Below are positions 44,614 to 55,494 of a stretch of DNA of 64,000 bases, in pieces. The DNA lies in the NCBI GenBank assembly GCA_015709655.1, contig CP054181.1:1608207-1672206 (forward strand), written 5' to 3'. The translations under genes and the position numbers were made by a program. How positions within the stretch are numbered: position 1 is the first letter of the stretch; each line of letters starts with the position of its first letter. Source of the DNA: Ignavibacteria bacterium (GTDB taxonomy: Bacteria; Bacteroidota; Ignavibacteria; Kapaibacteriales; Kapaibacteriaceae). Below the pieces are notes generated by a model that made no database searches, was not told the DNA's origin, and worked only from the letters and a program-made list of their open reading frames with translations.

Positions 44614-46590
44614 TTACTCCTTCGGTGGAGTGTACAGAATAGTGGCGGGCAAACCCATTTCCCAGTTGTCAGTTCTGGCAGTAACTTCATACGTATGCTG
44701 CTGCAGCCTGTCAGCAAATCTGTCGGCGTAACTCTGCACCGACGCTTCTACATTGTCAATCACCGTTCGTTGATTCGTGTGCGGGTGAATTCGAGTGATG
44801 CGATAACCCGCAGCATTGGGCACTGCCTGCCATTGCAATCGGATACATACAGCTTCCGCAACAACTGTCAGCTGCTTGGGTGATGGCAAGGTTGCTGCTT
44901 TATGTGCTATACGCGACTGACTAAGCCGAGACATGTTTCCCGCATGGTCAGCCGCTGCAACCCGGTACTCATAGGTGCCCGGGTCGGTTGGTTTATCGGT
45001 AACCTCAAGCGCACTTGTCTTTGTTAGTGTAATCCAGTCTGCAGCGTTATGCCGACGAAACACGGTGTATTGCGCGACATCTTCAGAAACCGACGGAAGG
45101 ATTGAAAATGCAACCACATCGTTGTCGAACCGAAAGTTCTGTATTTGTGCCGGTGCCGGTGGGTTGATATCAAGGGGCTTTGCACTAATGGTTATGCTGT
45201 ACTGCGAGTTATTGCCGGCAGCGTCAACCGTAACTACCTTGTAAAACAATTCGTGGTCAGTGAACTTGTCAACATGATGAGTATAAACTGTATCGGATAT
45301 TGGACTGGAATTCAATTGAAGAAAATTCTGCCGAACCGTGTCAGAAGTGGCATACACAACGTATCCTACTGCATCGCTGTCGGGAGACCTTGTCCACCAG
45401 AGCAGTATCTTGCCGGTATCAGATTTAACGTTGGTAATGCGTGGTGGTAATGGTGGCACGTTATCGGGTAACGAAACCGTAAGCGTGTCGGTATGTGCTG
45501 CTGTGTCATTAACCATCACGCTGATAAAGTAAGAGTATGAATATCCGGGCTGCATTAGTGCGTCGGTGTACAGTGTGTCGGCAGGCTTTAGCCAAATTTC
45601 CTGCCAACCATCACCATCGGAGCTCTTCCTGTGTAGGATTAATGTGTGCGGGCGATAAGCCCCTTCCCAATTCCATCGCAATCTTACTCCTGCTGCGAAA
45701 GGAACGTAGTGGAAGTTATTGGGAACAACCAAGGATAGTGCCGGAGTACCAACAACTCTGATGATACTGCTACGGGAGCTTTCAACTCCGGTTACATGAA
45801 CATTTGTAATGTAGTAGTAAACCGTATCGCCGACCGCCACTGAGGGGTCAGCCCAGCTGTACAGACCTCTGGTATCATGAGCTGAAAATAACGGAATGGA
45901 TGTTAAGAGATCTGCCCTTTCAAAAGGTCCGGACTCTGATGCACTTCGCCACACTTTGTAGCCAACAATGGCATTTGCGCTATCGTTGCTGCTGTTCCGC
46001 AGCCAGGTCAGTAAAGCCCCTTCATCAGACGCTGATCCCTGAACGTCGATAGGCTGTGGAAGACGTGGCTGTGTGGATGGTACAGAAACTGATGTTGCAA
46101 GCTCTTCGTGTACAGATCGGGCGCTGACAGGGATAATACGATAGGAGACAGGGGTGGCTATGCGAAGTGTGTCAAAATAATACTCACCGGATATCACTGC
46201 CACTTCCGGTGCAGCAGCCCGGAAGGCCAAATGTAATCCAACATTCGGTGAGGTGAGTGTACGGCGAATATCAGCTTCGTTAAGATCGCGCTCATCTGTT
46301 ACGCCAAATAGCGTTAAAAAGTACATTGCCTTGTAGCGTCCTACAACAGCGCTCATTTCCTTATACGACAGCACGAAAGGCAATGGAGCAGGCGTTAATC
46401 GTTCCCAGGATGCATTATGAACCTGCCGTTCCAGAAGCCATCCCGTAATGTCGGGATCAGTGTTGCCAATCCACCGCAGGTGAATACCGCTATCGGTCCG
46501 GAATGCGAAGAGTTGAATGTCGTGGGCAGCCATCGCGTGTTCGGCAGCGACTAACGCCACTGCAACGCAGAGAAGTACAACAGCTTTCAT
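44614..46590 (-). CDS. secreted fibronectin type III repeat protein
   Basis: 658 residues with a signal peptide (VVLLCVAVALVAAEHAMA). At least five FN3-like modules can be traced by the W...Y pattern: HLRWIGNTDPDITGW, LLTWLRNSSNDSANAIVGYK, VRLRWNWEGAYRP, ILLWWTRSPDSDAVGYVVY and IRLQWQAVPNAAGYRITR. It overlaps the giant gene by four bases (ATGA) and leads into the barrel gene with a one-base gap, so all three are translated together. There is no T9SS tail. It probably forms part of a surface complex with the other two products. Confidence 0.85.
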   Translation of the reverse strand: MKAVVLLCVAVALVAAEHAMAAHDIQLFAFRTDSGIHLRWIGNTDPDITGWLLERQVHNASWERLTPAPLPFVLSYKEMSAVVGRYKAMYFLTLFGVTDERDLNEADIRRTLTSPNVGLHLAFRAAAPEVAVISGEYYFDTLRIATPVSYRIIPVSARSVHEELATSVSVPSTQPRLPQPIDVQGSASDEGALLTWLRNSSNDSANAIVGYKVWRSASESGPFERADLLTSIPLFSAHDTRGLYSWADPSVAVGDTVYYYITNVHVTGVESSRSSIIRVVGTPALSLVVPNNFHYVPFAAGVRLRWNWEGAYRPHTLILHRKSSDGDGWQEIWLKPADTLYTDALMQPGYSYSYFISVMVNDTAAHTDTLTVSLPDNVPPLPPRITNVKSDTGKILLWWTRSPDSDAVGYVVYATSDTVRQNFLQLNSSPISDTVYTHHVDKFTDHELFYKVVTVDAAGNNSQYSITISAKPLDINPPAPAQIQNFRFDNDVVAFSILPSVSEDVAQYTVFRRHNAADWITLTKTSALEVTDKPTDPGTYEYRVAAADHAGNMSRLSQSRIAHKAATLPSPKQLTVVAEAVCIRLQWQAVPNAAGYRITRIHPHTNQRTVIDNVEASVQSYADRFADRLQQHTYEVTARTDNWEMGLPATILYTPPKE

Positions 46591-49500
46591 ACTGATACTC
46601 CCACATCAAAATTGACGGTACCTCCAAACGAAAGTACAGAAACATACAGGTCCACAGACCCATTCATGGTAAAGGTAGATCCCGTTGTGCTGAATGATGC
46701 GTTACAGACTGCATTCATTCGGGCAATGTCAAAACTCGTTAACCAGTTCTCAAAGGTGAGATAGGCATCGCCCCTGAATGAAGCACTGCCGCTTACGGAA
46801 ACCAACGGCTCGGTTGTGTATGCAAGCTCGGCTGTAGCACTAAGGTTAATACCTGCCTTTACAGTACCAATAACAATGTTGGCTTCCTTGTTCACATTGT
46901 ACGACAATGTGCCGCGAATAAAGCCCCTTTGTTTGGTTACTTCAAATTGAGCATTTGCATTAATAATACCCATGAGTGAGGCATCTAAATATTCACTTTT
47001 AATAACAAATTCGGAGGGTGAGAACTTAAAATCTACCTTGCCCTGAATGCGGAGAAACTTACCCTCGTTATCGGGAATACCAACGCTTGCACGCAGAAAT
47101 CCCGAGACCAGCGTATTCGGAGACCATGCCAGCGTTAGCTCGCCCTCCCCAAGAATTGATGACCGCTGGTTCATGAGCCATGCTTGCCCGTTCAGTGTAA
47201 TTGAGCCGGGTACGTACACCATTACAAACTCGCTGTTAAACACTTTTCCGGCAGGTGGAGGAAGGGTATTCCCGACACCTACGCTGGCACGCAGAGCGAT
47301 ATTATCGAAGAACTCAGGCGTTGGCTTTCCCGAAGCCGCTGGTGGTCTGCAGTTCCAACCAATGCCACCGCCAATTGATGTGATGGACAAACCGCTCTGT
47401 CCAAGCGGAATAGCAGTGCTGACGGTTAATCCAACATACCAGAATGTATACGTCTTGTTATCACTGGTTGGTTGAGTGCCAACCATGATTTCACCCTCGA
47501 TACCACTAAGCACATTTGTGATTTCAACCTTGAGCTTGGCATATATACTGTTATCTGCCCACTCGAACTTCCCATTGAGAGTGAAAGGACCCTTGGTAAT
47601 CGTAATGTCCGCACTATTAAACTTAATTGAGAATTCAGGTCCCGGCAGTACGTATAGTGTTCCTGACGTCTGCTGAAGCCCAATTCCAGGAATCCCAATC
47701 CCTCCATCAATTGCAAGCTTAAAATCATCTCCGGTTGCCTCAATATTAATGTTCGTAATTGTTAGGTCCAGACCGGACAGGATTTTAATGTTAACGTCCT
47801 TCTCGATTCCGCCGTTAATTTTAAAGGTTCCGTCGGATCCCAGTATCAGTTCATTAATACGGATGGTACCAAACCGATCACTCTGGATTGTGGACACCAG
47901 CGTGAACAACCCAACACCGGTTTGTGGATCGTATTCAAGCTGGGTACCGGGCAGAATAGCAACAACAGCCTTCCACCGTGGTATGCTTAACGAACTCTTT
48001 GTTTCGAATTCAGCCTTCCAGGTATCTGACCATGTAAGATTTGTAACGAGAGTACCACTTAATGGTTTCTCCAGTGAGAATGCGCCTTCAATTGAACCCT
48101 CTTTAATACTGTTTTTCTCAAAGACCACCGTTAGCTTAGAAACACTGATACTAAACTTCGAGAACGACATTGAAAGAGGCCCTCCTTCAATGGAGATCTT
48201 ACCGCTTAGCCCGGATGACCCAAATCCGAAATCCGACACACTCAGAACCGTTGGTATTCCGCCATCCTTAGACTTAAATTCGTCCGGAAATTCAACCTCG
48301 GCCTTACCAATGGCAATACCGCGGAAATCAGCCCCCAACGGATCGTTGGCAGGGAACTTGGAGTGGAAATCCAGTGCAACCGATGCGCCCTGTTTTACTG
48401 TAAAACCAGCGGCAGTGATTGACGGAAGGTTCTCAATTCGTCCGTAAAATTCACCATTGGTACTTAGTGCGGCTGTAAACACAACCGGAGTTTCAATCTT
48501 GGAATGAGATACTGATCCTTCGATTGCACAGCCTACACCGGCCTGAATTTCCACAGATGTAATAGAGAAGCTGAACGCATCCCATCTTGCCTGTAATTCA
48601 CCTGATTCATGCCGTACCGTGCCTTCGGTTGCAACCAGGGAACCGTTTAAAACAATGCCTTCGGCGGTAACTGGGAGATCTACAAGACTACGGAGGAATT
48701 CCTTGGGACTATTGATCTTCAGAGTACCTTCACCCGCAACCACATCCTGCGGATCAAATAACTCATTCATTTCAACAACAAACAGATCGTCAGAAGCTCC
48801 GATCGAAAATGTCTTGCCACCCTTGGGGTTGTATTCTTTTGTAATTGCTGGCGGATGTGAAAGGGGCTTTAGTGTATCGGAAGGGAAGACCTGCATTTTT
48901 AGCACGGTTTTCTCGATTGTATCCTTAACCTGTGATCGTGCTATTCCAAAAAGACCCGTTTTTGCATTGTCAGGAACGGTAGTAAACTTCGGTGCTAATG
49001 GTTTAAAGTTGATCGTTTCATCATTAACAAAATCACGATTGTGGTCCAATAAACCTGTAACCGAGTGAACCATTTTGCCATACGGATTATCATGTTCCGT
49101 AACATCGGGCATCTCGTCGAGAACACTATTTACGCTACTACCTTCCCATACTTTCACTGCGGCATCCCACGCAATTGTCGGCGCTGATTTATTAAATCGA
49201 TGGAACTTCAGCAGTAAGGGTGAGATAACATGAATTGTTCTTCGTTCGCAGGTGTCGGTGCGCACCCATGACAGATTGATCTTCCAGGAGGCAAACCCAT
49301 CGCCGAAGTCAAACGGCACTTTTATGTATCCGTTGGCATCGGTAGTAACCTCGACAACATCGTGAACACCATTCAGACTCCAATCCTTGGATTCACCTTG
49401 TTCCAGGTGTGGTTTTAGGATGATCCGTTCACCCCCCAGCCCCTTATGATCGCCAGTCACTAACCGGGCAATCACTGTATCGGTATGCTTTGGCCAGCCG

Positions 49501-52500
49501 GTGAGACTGTCAGTAACCTCGATCAGAACCGCGGCCTTGACAATGTGCTTTGCTTTCTTGGGAGCTTCCGGGTCGGGGGCGATTTCAGGAGCAGTGTAAT
49601 CAGCCTTTGTTTCCTGTGGTTCCTTACAAACCGGTTTCTCTACGTGTTCAGGCTCCCACAGTACGCGTTCCGATCTTGGCAGAATATGCCTGAACATACC
49701 CTTGCCACTCCACTGTCGGTGCGGAAGGTCAACAACGGAAAGGCGTTTTGGTGGTGGGCGAATACACCAGGCATCGGATGGAAGGCATTTGTGAATAAAA
49801 ACGTCGTTATCAGCAGCCGCGCCTTGTAAAACCACCACATCCTTGGCTAATAGTCCGGACTCGAACACCGGCCATTCTGGCCAGATTGGCTCACCATTCT
49901 TGTACAGCAGGGCAATCGTGCGTGGTTCGAACTTTTCGATATGCGGATCGGCACCGGTCACCGGAGCATCCGGGAGTGGATCAACTTTAGGGATGCATGG
50001 ACCGGCAGTTGTCTTTACCGGTGGTTTGTTTTCGTTAAAGGGGTCACACTGAACCATAGGTGTTCGGGAGCCATCGTATCGTACATAGCAAATAAATTTG
50101 GTAACACCATCCTTTGATCGAAAGGCATCCACAACCTTGTCGGTAACGGTAATCTCAAGGGTGTCAAGGTTCTTTGGACTGTTAAAACGGGTCAGGACAA
50201 AACTCCGGAGATCGGCGTTTTTTTGTTGTAGGTTCTTACGGGCACTCTCAAGGTGTTCTTGTGCACTTTTGATTTTTTCCTCTTTACTGGACAAAATCCC
50301 GGAGATCTCCGTACTGAGTGCATCTATCTTTTTCTTAATGGTTTCAACCAACTTTTGTTTTGCATCACGTTCAGTCTGGCTGGCCTTTATGTCACTGTTG
50401 TTTTCTACAACATCATCCTGGTCGGGCAGGTTTTCCTGTGCGGCCTGTGCGTTCATTGCTTTTGCAGAGGCTCTGTCGCGAATTCCGCGAATTGCTTCGA
50501 TTTCCTGCACCGTAGTCTCGAGTGAACTGAATGCCTCCTTATAAGTAGCATGCTTTTTTTGATATGTATTATACACCCTTAGCCACTCTTTCTGGGTTTT
50601 GCTAACCAGAGAATCGGCTGCAGCCATATTGTTGATTTCCTTTTCGAACAAGGTATTCAATGTATTTAGTATCGTCTGTTGTGCTGCAATTTCACTTACC
50701 TTGTTCTGATGCTTTGCGTTTGCAGAAAGTTCTGCTGCTTTTGCCGCAGTTTCGGCAGCCGCACTTTCTTGTGCAATAGCCCGGCGAGTCTGATCATTAG
50801 CTCTTGAACGTTCTCGTGCAACGCTCTTTAGCTGTTGGCGGTTTTCGTGTTGTATTAGGGAGGCATCATTAAGAGTGTTCATGGTTTCTCGGGCTGCCAA
50901 TGCCTTTGTTCTGGCATCCTCTATGGTGTTATTTGCCTCAATTGATGCCGTGTAGAGTTCCAACACAACCTTGTCGTACTCTGCTTTCTTTGTTTCAAGT
51001 TCGCGTGCCTTCCGTGTTGCCTCGCTGATTTTAACCTCGAGTCCGTTACCGGCATCCTGCTCAAGTTTTTGAGCTTTTCCAATGATCTCCTGAAGCTTGT
51101 CGTAGGTTTCTCTGAAATCCAGGGCAAGGTTGTTTTTATCATCGGCAATCTTGGAATTAAGTTCCTTAATTGCATCCTCTGCTTCGGATTGCTGATACGC
51201 CAGTTGCTTTATTTCGGCAAGTGCTGTAGATATTGACACAAGCATCCCGGTGAGTTCCGCCTGCAGTGCTTCCTTTGCTGTCAGCGCGATGGTAACGGCA
51301 GCTTCGGCTACGGCAACAGAGTCTTTCAGACGCTGAAACTCCTTCTTCTCGGCGTCATTCATCAGGATTTCAAGCGGAGGAGGGATGTAGTACGCAAATT
51401 CACCTTCAGCAGCCTTATTGCCACCCGAGAGCTGTTCGCGGGTCTTGAGTGCCTCGGCAATTTCTTTTTCAATTCTGATGCTGTCGGCTCGAAGAGCTGT
51501 TTCGAGGTTGTCGAACGGTTTTCTAACATCGGCTTCGGTTTTCTTTAGCAGTTCTTTCAAACGGGCAATTGTTTGCTTGAGTCCGGCCTCTCTGATGGTG
51601 AGTTCCTGTTTCCGCGCAAGTGCCGAATCATTCTGAAGGTTAACGGCAATAGAATCAGCAATGGCCTTCGTAAACGAAACAGCATTCGAGTCTATCATTC
51701 TGCGTACACTGTCACGAACAGCTGAATGGTGCGCCCGTTGGTTCAGAAGCTGGGGCTGCATTGCCTTGAACAGCGAGTCGCGGCTGTTGCGCTCCTGGTC
51801 ATACAATTGCTGCGCCTCGGCAAGAGCAACGGTTGCTTGTTCTACCTCATCCACGGTATTCACGCGACTTGCATCCAGAGATTCCATTTTGTCAGAATAT
51901 GCCAGCAGTGCCTTACTGTGCTGTGCAGAAGCAACTTCAACACTTGCGTAAGCACTCGCCAGTGCGGCCTCGAACGACAGCATTGAGGTGCGCTCTGACT
52001 GAATTCTCTGTTCAACTCCACGTGGCATTGTCTGGCCACCATCAATGCAGGTAATAGCAATGGTTACAAATGCATCGAGGGCGCCAGTAACATTACCCGC
52101 TGCCGTTGAACATGATGTGCGTTGCACAGAGTCGGATATTACACTGCACGATAAAAGAAGCGATGCTCGTGTTATCGGATACAGTGAGTCCACATAGGAG
52201 CGGGCCTGGCTACGCTGTCTTGGGGTTGAGCCGCGGGTGAGAGCTTCGTGGACGGTGCTGATCATGTTTTCAATTCGGGAGGTGTTTACAGCCAGGTTCA
52301 AGGCTGCGGGGAATTGAGCAGCGTACAGTGTCAGGTAACGGTGCAGGTCCCGAACACTTCCATGATATGATCGAAGTTCAGGACTATGGTATAACTGCTG
52401 TTGGAAATTTGCTATGTTCCTGGTGTGCCGGCCTGACGTGTTAACCAGATCAGAATACGTCTTCTGTGCGCGGGCGAGGAGTAATTCGGTAGTGCGAATG

Positions 52501-55076
52501 GAGGCCTGAAGCACCTTTGTTTGACTGACAATTTCTTGCTGGATTGAGTTGAGGGTTGCTTTTGCTTTGTTCACAGCTGACTGAGTGTTCTCCAAAGTAA
52601 TCAAGCGCGACAGTTCCTCCGGGCCCGGACGGTTAATGAGCAAGCTATCATAGCGAGCTACCGAATCCTGGGCACGACGGACCTGTTCGAACAACTCCAG
52701 GGAATTCTCACTAATGTGCTGAAGGCGTTTGGAGCAGGCCGATAGTGAATCAGCTAATGCCGAAAGTTGTTGCTCAGTTACGCTAAGGGTATCGCGAGTG
52801 TGTTGCAGATCATCATTGGCTGTTGCCAGCTGTTTTTGTGCATTATCCTGAATGCGCTTAAATTCATCAATTGCGTTCTGTCGGCTAACAGCTAATTGTT
52901 TCAAACTATCAGTAACTTCCTTAAGCAGCTGTAGCAAATCATTAAGTTTACTATCAACGGCACCGATTGCAGTGCTGCTAAACGGAGAGTTTAAAGAGCC
53001 TTTGCCGGTAAGTTTCCACGTAATGGTGCTGATGCCGTCACGGACAGGAATCCACTTCTGTGCATCTCCGCCTCCGCAGCCCTCGCAGGTGAAAATCGCA
53101 TAGTCCCAGTCAACAGCATTAACGCGGAGCGGGGTTGCCCTGGGGTACTTGTAGAGGTCAGCGTCTTTCAGCTCCAGCGTTGCCTGAATTGGTGTTGCCG
53201 GATTCGTGCCGCGTGTTGGATTGCATTGCACAACGGTAGGCGGAATAGAGTCGCACGGACGTTCAGGTACGGGTATTCCCGGAACTCGTGGTACGGGGGT
53301 CTCAGTTACGTCTCCAGACCCGGGTCTGGTTTCAGTGGTACGGTCCGATGCCGGAGTTTCCGTGTCGGTTTCGGGTGATTCCTTCAGTGGCCGATACCGC
53401 CAGCACACATCGTCAGAAACAACATCAGCAGTCAGCCCGGCGGGTGAGGTACAACGTCCGTTTATCCGAATAATATATGCTGCACCGGGCTCAACATATT
53501 CGATGATTGGGATGGTAACGGAGTGTACTCCGGCAGCTGAAGGCACCGGCAGTCGGGCAGAGGGACTGGGAGTTGTTGTCTCCGTTGGTACCCGTGGTAT
53601 TCCGGGTGGTATCCATTTACCGCAAGGGTTGTCGGTAATTGTAATAGTGGCATCAGTCACGTTTCCTGATACGGCGTAGGTGACAGTAATAGCCCCGCTT
53701 GTATGATAGTCCTTAACGGTGCCAGTACAAGGAAGGAGTGGCTCCACAACAGAGAGTGAGCAGGGCACTGTATCACGTGACTGCGCAGGGGTTTCACCGG
53801 CCTGCACCACAACAGTTGCCGTTGCGACCATAGTGTTTGTCTCAGACAATCTTGCTGAGGTTGATGAAGGGGCTTTGGCAATGCGACATAACACCTGATA
53901 GGCTCCGGAGGGCGTATTCAGAAATATCAATGATACTCCGGTACCGGCTTGTACGATAGCACCAGGAGGGATTGGACTGGTGGAGACATCGTTGTTTCCG
54001 GTGCCGTCTGCCGCACTACCAACATACCGTACCTCCCATGTGGCTTCCTTGATGCAAGCAGGCTGGCAATCCGTAATGTAATTTAATTCAACAGGCTGAC
54101 CCGAAAGAGTGCGGAACGCGGGAGTCACACTCTTGGTGGCAAGCTCAGTCTCGGGTATGGCCTCTGTTATTTCAGGTGGTTGGGTTTCTATGTTATCAGG
54201 TGAAGTCACAATTCGCAGATTGTTGCAATTGCAATTAGCAACCATACTGTTCCGCACCACACTAAAAAGGAACGGTTCTGCCCATGGCGGCTGAGTTACC
54301 GGTCGGTCCTGTTCATCGAGTATACGCACACTCCATACGTAGCGGCGACCTTCAAACAGTTGAATATCCGGAGGCCACGGCAACCCGGTTGAACCTTCAG
54401 AAGCCCGATCTCTGAAAACAATGGGATTCGACTCAAGGGCCTGCCAAGCAGGCTGTCCGTCCCGGTACTCAACAACAACAACCTCGGCATGCGTGCCGGT
54501 TACGGGAGGAGTTTCCCTGCTCCAATGAAACACTGCTGACGGTAGCAGCTCGGGCGATAACTCGGCGTTGTTCTGAGGTGCAATTAAACGCGGAGGCAAC
54601 ACCTCCTGAACAGAAAACTGAGCACAAACATCATTGGTCAGCGCCAGTTCAGAACTACGTGCGTCAACCAGTGAAATACAAATGGTATAAAGTCCGGACG
54701 GAAGCCGTCCAGTCCGGGTAGAAATCTTGTCAATATTTCCGTAAAACCGAACCAGATCGTACTGAAACACATCCTCGGCATTCAGGATTGTAACCCCGGG
54801 GGGAATCTCGATTGGCTGCATCTGTTCAGTCTTTGTTTCTGCTACCACACTACCCGATTGTGTTCCTTTTTTAACAGAGGCGTTTACTCGTACAAGGAAG
54901 CTTCCGGAAGTTGCATTTGTAACCGAGAGAAACACGGTTTCACTCCTGGTTTGCCAGTCACTCAGGTATGCTGACGGATTTGGATTAATCACGAGCTGCA
55001 ACTGCAAAGGCTGAGCCGTAACAGAAAGATTAAGAAGAGCCGTAAGAACGGCACCGAGAAGCAATAAACGAGACAT
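46587..55076 (-). CDS. giant TANFOR-like surface protein with central coiled coil
   Basis: About 2,829 residues from ATG 55076 (an in-frame TTG at 55103 is less likely). A signal peptide covers residues 1-21 (LLLLGAVLTALLNLSVTA). The N-terminal approximately 150 residues (INPNPSAYLSDWQTRSE, IEIPPGVTILNAEDV, LPSGLYTICISLVDARSSEL) resemble TANFOR domains of Bacteroidota. Ig-like and Pro/Thr-rich segments follow to about residue 690. Roughly residues 700-1620 are a long heptad-rich coiled coil with few prolines. An Ig-like middle follows. The last approximately 700 residues consist of repeated GTLKIN/GEFYG/GSVSHS-type beta strands, as in long beta-solenoids. The likely role is a fibrous surface structure. 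No catalytic motif is seen. It is the first gene of a three-gene operon. Confidence 0.88.
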   Translation of the reverse strand: MSRLLLLGAVLTALLNLSVTAQPLQLQLVINPNPSAYLSDWQTRSETVFLSVTNATSGSFLVRVNASVKKGTQSGSVVAETKTEQMQPIEIPPGVTILNAEDVFQYDLVRFYGNIDKISTRTGRLPSGLYTICISLVDARSSELALTNDVCAQFSVQEVLPPRLIAPQNNAELSPELLPSAVFHWSRETPPVTGTHAEVVVVEYRDGQPAWQALESNPIVFRDRASEGSTGLPWPPDIQLFEGRRYVWSVRILDEQDRPVTQPPWAEPFLFSVVRNSMVANCNCNNLRIVTSPDNIETQPPEITEAIPETELATKSVTPAFRTLSGQPVELNYITDCQPACIKEATWEVRYVGSAADGTGNNDVSTSPIPPGAIVQAGTGVSLIFLNTPSGAYQVLCRIAKAPSSTSARLSETNTMVATATVVVQAGETPAQSRDTVPCSLSVVEPLLPCTGTVKDYHTSGAITVTYAVSGNVTDATITITDNPCGKWIPPGIPRVPTETTTPSPSARLPVPSAAGVHSVTIPIIEYVEPGAAYIIRINGRCTSPAGLTADVVSDDVCWRYRPLKESPETDTETPASDRTTETRPGSGDVTETPVPRVPGIPVPERPCDSIPPTVVQCNPTRGTNPATPIQATLELKDADLYKYPRATPLRVNAVDWDYAIFTCEGCGGGDAQKWIPVRDGISTITWKLTGKGSLNSPFSSTAIGAVDSKLNDLLQLLKEVTDSLKQLAVSRQNAIDEFKRIQDNAQKQLATANDDLQHTRDTLSVTEQQLSALADSLSACSKRLQHISENSLELFEQVRRAQDSVARYDSLLINRPGPEELSRLITLENTQSAVNKAKATLNSIQQEIVSQTKVLQASIRTTELLLARAQKTYSDLVNTSGRHTRNIANFQQQLYHSPELRSYHGSVRDLHRYLTLYAAQFPAALNLAVNTSRIENMISTVHEALTRGSTPRQRSQARSYVDSLYPITRASLLLSCSVISDSVQRTSCSTAAGNVTGALDAFVTIAITCIDGGQTMPRGVEQRIQSERTSMLSFEAALASAYASVEVASAQHSKALLAYSDKMESLDASRVNTVDEVEQATVALAEAQQLYDQERNSRDSLFKAMQPQLLNQRAHHSAVRDSVRRMIDSNAVSFTKAIADSIAVNLQNDSALARKQELTIREAGLKQTIARLKELLKKTEADVRKPFDNLETALRADSIRIEKEIAEALKTREQLSGGNKAAEGEFAYYIPPPLEILMNDAEKKEFQRLKDSVAVAEAAVTIALTAKEALQAELTGMLVSISTALAEIKQLAYQQSEAEDAIKELNSKIADDKNNLALDFRETYDKLQEIIGKAQKLEQDAGNGLEVKISEATRKARELETKKAEYDKVVLELYTASIEANNTIEDARTKALAARETMNTLNDASLIQHENRQQLKSVARERSRANDQTRRAIAQESAAAETAAKAAELSANAKHQNKVSEIAAQQTILNTLNTLFEKEINNMAAADSLVSKTQKEWLRVYNTYQKKHATYKEAFSSLETTVQEIEAIRGIRDRASAKAMNAQAAQENLPDQDDVVENNSDIKASQTERDAKQKLVETIKKKIDALSTEISGILSSKEEKIKSAQEHLESARKNLQQKNADLRSFVLTRFNSPKNLDTLEITVTDKVVDAFRSKDGVTKFICYVRYDGSRTPMVQCDPFNENKPPVKTTAGPCIPKVDPLPDAPVTGADPHIEKFEPRTIALLYKNGEPIWPEWPVFESGLLAKDVVVLQGAAADNDVFIHKCLPSDAWCIRPPPKRLSVVDLPHRQWSGKGMFRHILPRSERVLWEPEHVEKPVCKEPQETKADYTAPEIAPDPEAPKKAKHIVKAAVLIEVTDSLTGWPKHTDTVIARLVTGDHKGLGGERIILKPHLEQGESKDWSLNGVHDVVEVTTDANGYIKVPFDFGDGFASWKINLSWVRTDTCERRTIHVISPLLLKFHRFNKSAPTIAWDAAVKVWEGSSVNSVLDEMPDVTEHDNPYGKMVHSVTGLLDHNRDFVNDETINFKPLAPKFTTVPDNAKTGLFGIARSQVKDTIEKTVLKMQVFPSDTLKPLSHPPAITKEYNPKGGKTFSIGASDDLFVVEMNELFDPQDVVAGEGTLKINSPKEFLRSLVDLPVTAEGIVLNGSLVATEGTVRHESGELQARWDAFSFSITSVEIQAGVGCAIEGSVSHSKIETPVVFTAALSTNGEFYGRIENLPSITAAGFTVKQGASVALDFHSKFPANDPLGADFRGIAIGKAEVEFPDEFKSKDGGIPTVLSVSDFGFGSSGLSGKISIEGGPLSMSFSKFSISVSKLTVVFEKNSIKEGSIEGAFSLEKPLSGTLVTNLTWSDTWKAEFETKSSLSIPRWKAVVAILPGTQLEYDPQTGVGLFTLVSTIQSDRFGTIRINELILGSDGTFKINGGIEKDVNIKILSGLDLTITNINIEATGDDFKLAIDGGIGIPGIGLQQTSGTLYVLPGPEFSIKFNSADITITKGPFTLNGKFEWADNSIYAKLKVEITNVLSGIEGEIMVGTQPTSDNKTYTFWYVGLTVSTAIPLGQSGLSITSIGGGIGWNCRPPAASGKPTPEFFDNIALRASVGVGNTLPPPAGKVFNSEFVMVYVPGSITLNGQAWLMNQRSSILGEGELTLAWSPNTLVSGFLRASVGIPDNEGKFLRIQGKVDFKFSPSEFVIKSEYLDASLMGIINANAQFEVTKQRGFIRGTLSYNVNKEANIVIGTVKAGINLSATAELAYTTEPLVSVSGSASFRGDAYLTFENWLTSFDIARMNAVCNASFSTTGSTFTMNGSVDLYVSVLSFGGTVNFDVGVSV

Positions 55077-55494
55077 AGCGGCAGCTTTCAGAAGAACATA
55101 CAATCACCGAAGTAACCAATACGATCATAAATTAAATAAACAAACAATGACAAACAATAATATCATCATATTAATAAGCAGGTAGTACAGTACTGTTAAC
55201 CAAGGCAAATGGAGTACCGTGCTCAATCGATCTGTCTGGATTTCTACCACTTTTCTTGTTCGTAAACAAAAGGGTTTTCGGCTGAAGCAGTTATCGCTTT
55301 CCGACACATAGACTGTTGAAACCTCTCAGCATGAAAGGGTAGTTGTATAAATCGGACATGTACAGGCCTCGGACGCCCAGATGTCAGGATAATAGTGCGT
55401 ATTTAGTTTTTACGTAGTTTTCGCATCGTTCGAACGGTATTCAACGGTCTTCCGGTTGACGTTGTATAGGGTACCACAAACGTGAATAAATGCT
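55077..55494. other. 418-bp divergent intergenic region
   Basis: The region is AT-rich near 55120-55190 and separates two divergent envelope operons, so it should contain promoters in both directions. No specific -33/-7 pair, riboswitch or RNA gene could be assigned with confidence. A copy of AAGGGGCTT occurs just inside the following gene (55513-55521). Confidence 0.4.

Noticed and set aside
55077-55494. tRNA or small RNA gene in the divergent gap
   Set aside because: No cloverleaf, terminator or known RNA motif could be drawn from the sequence.
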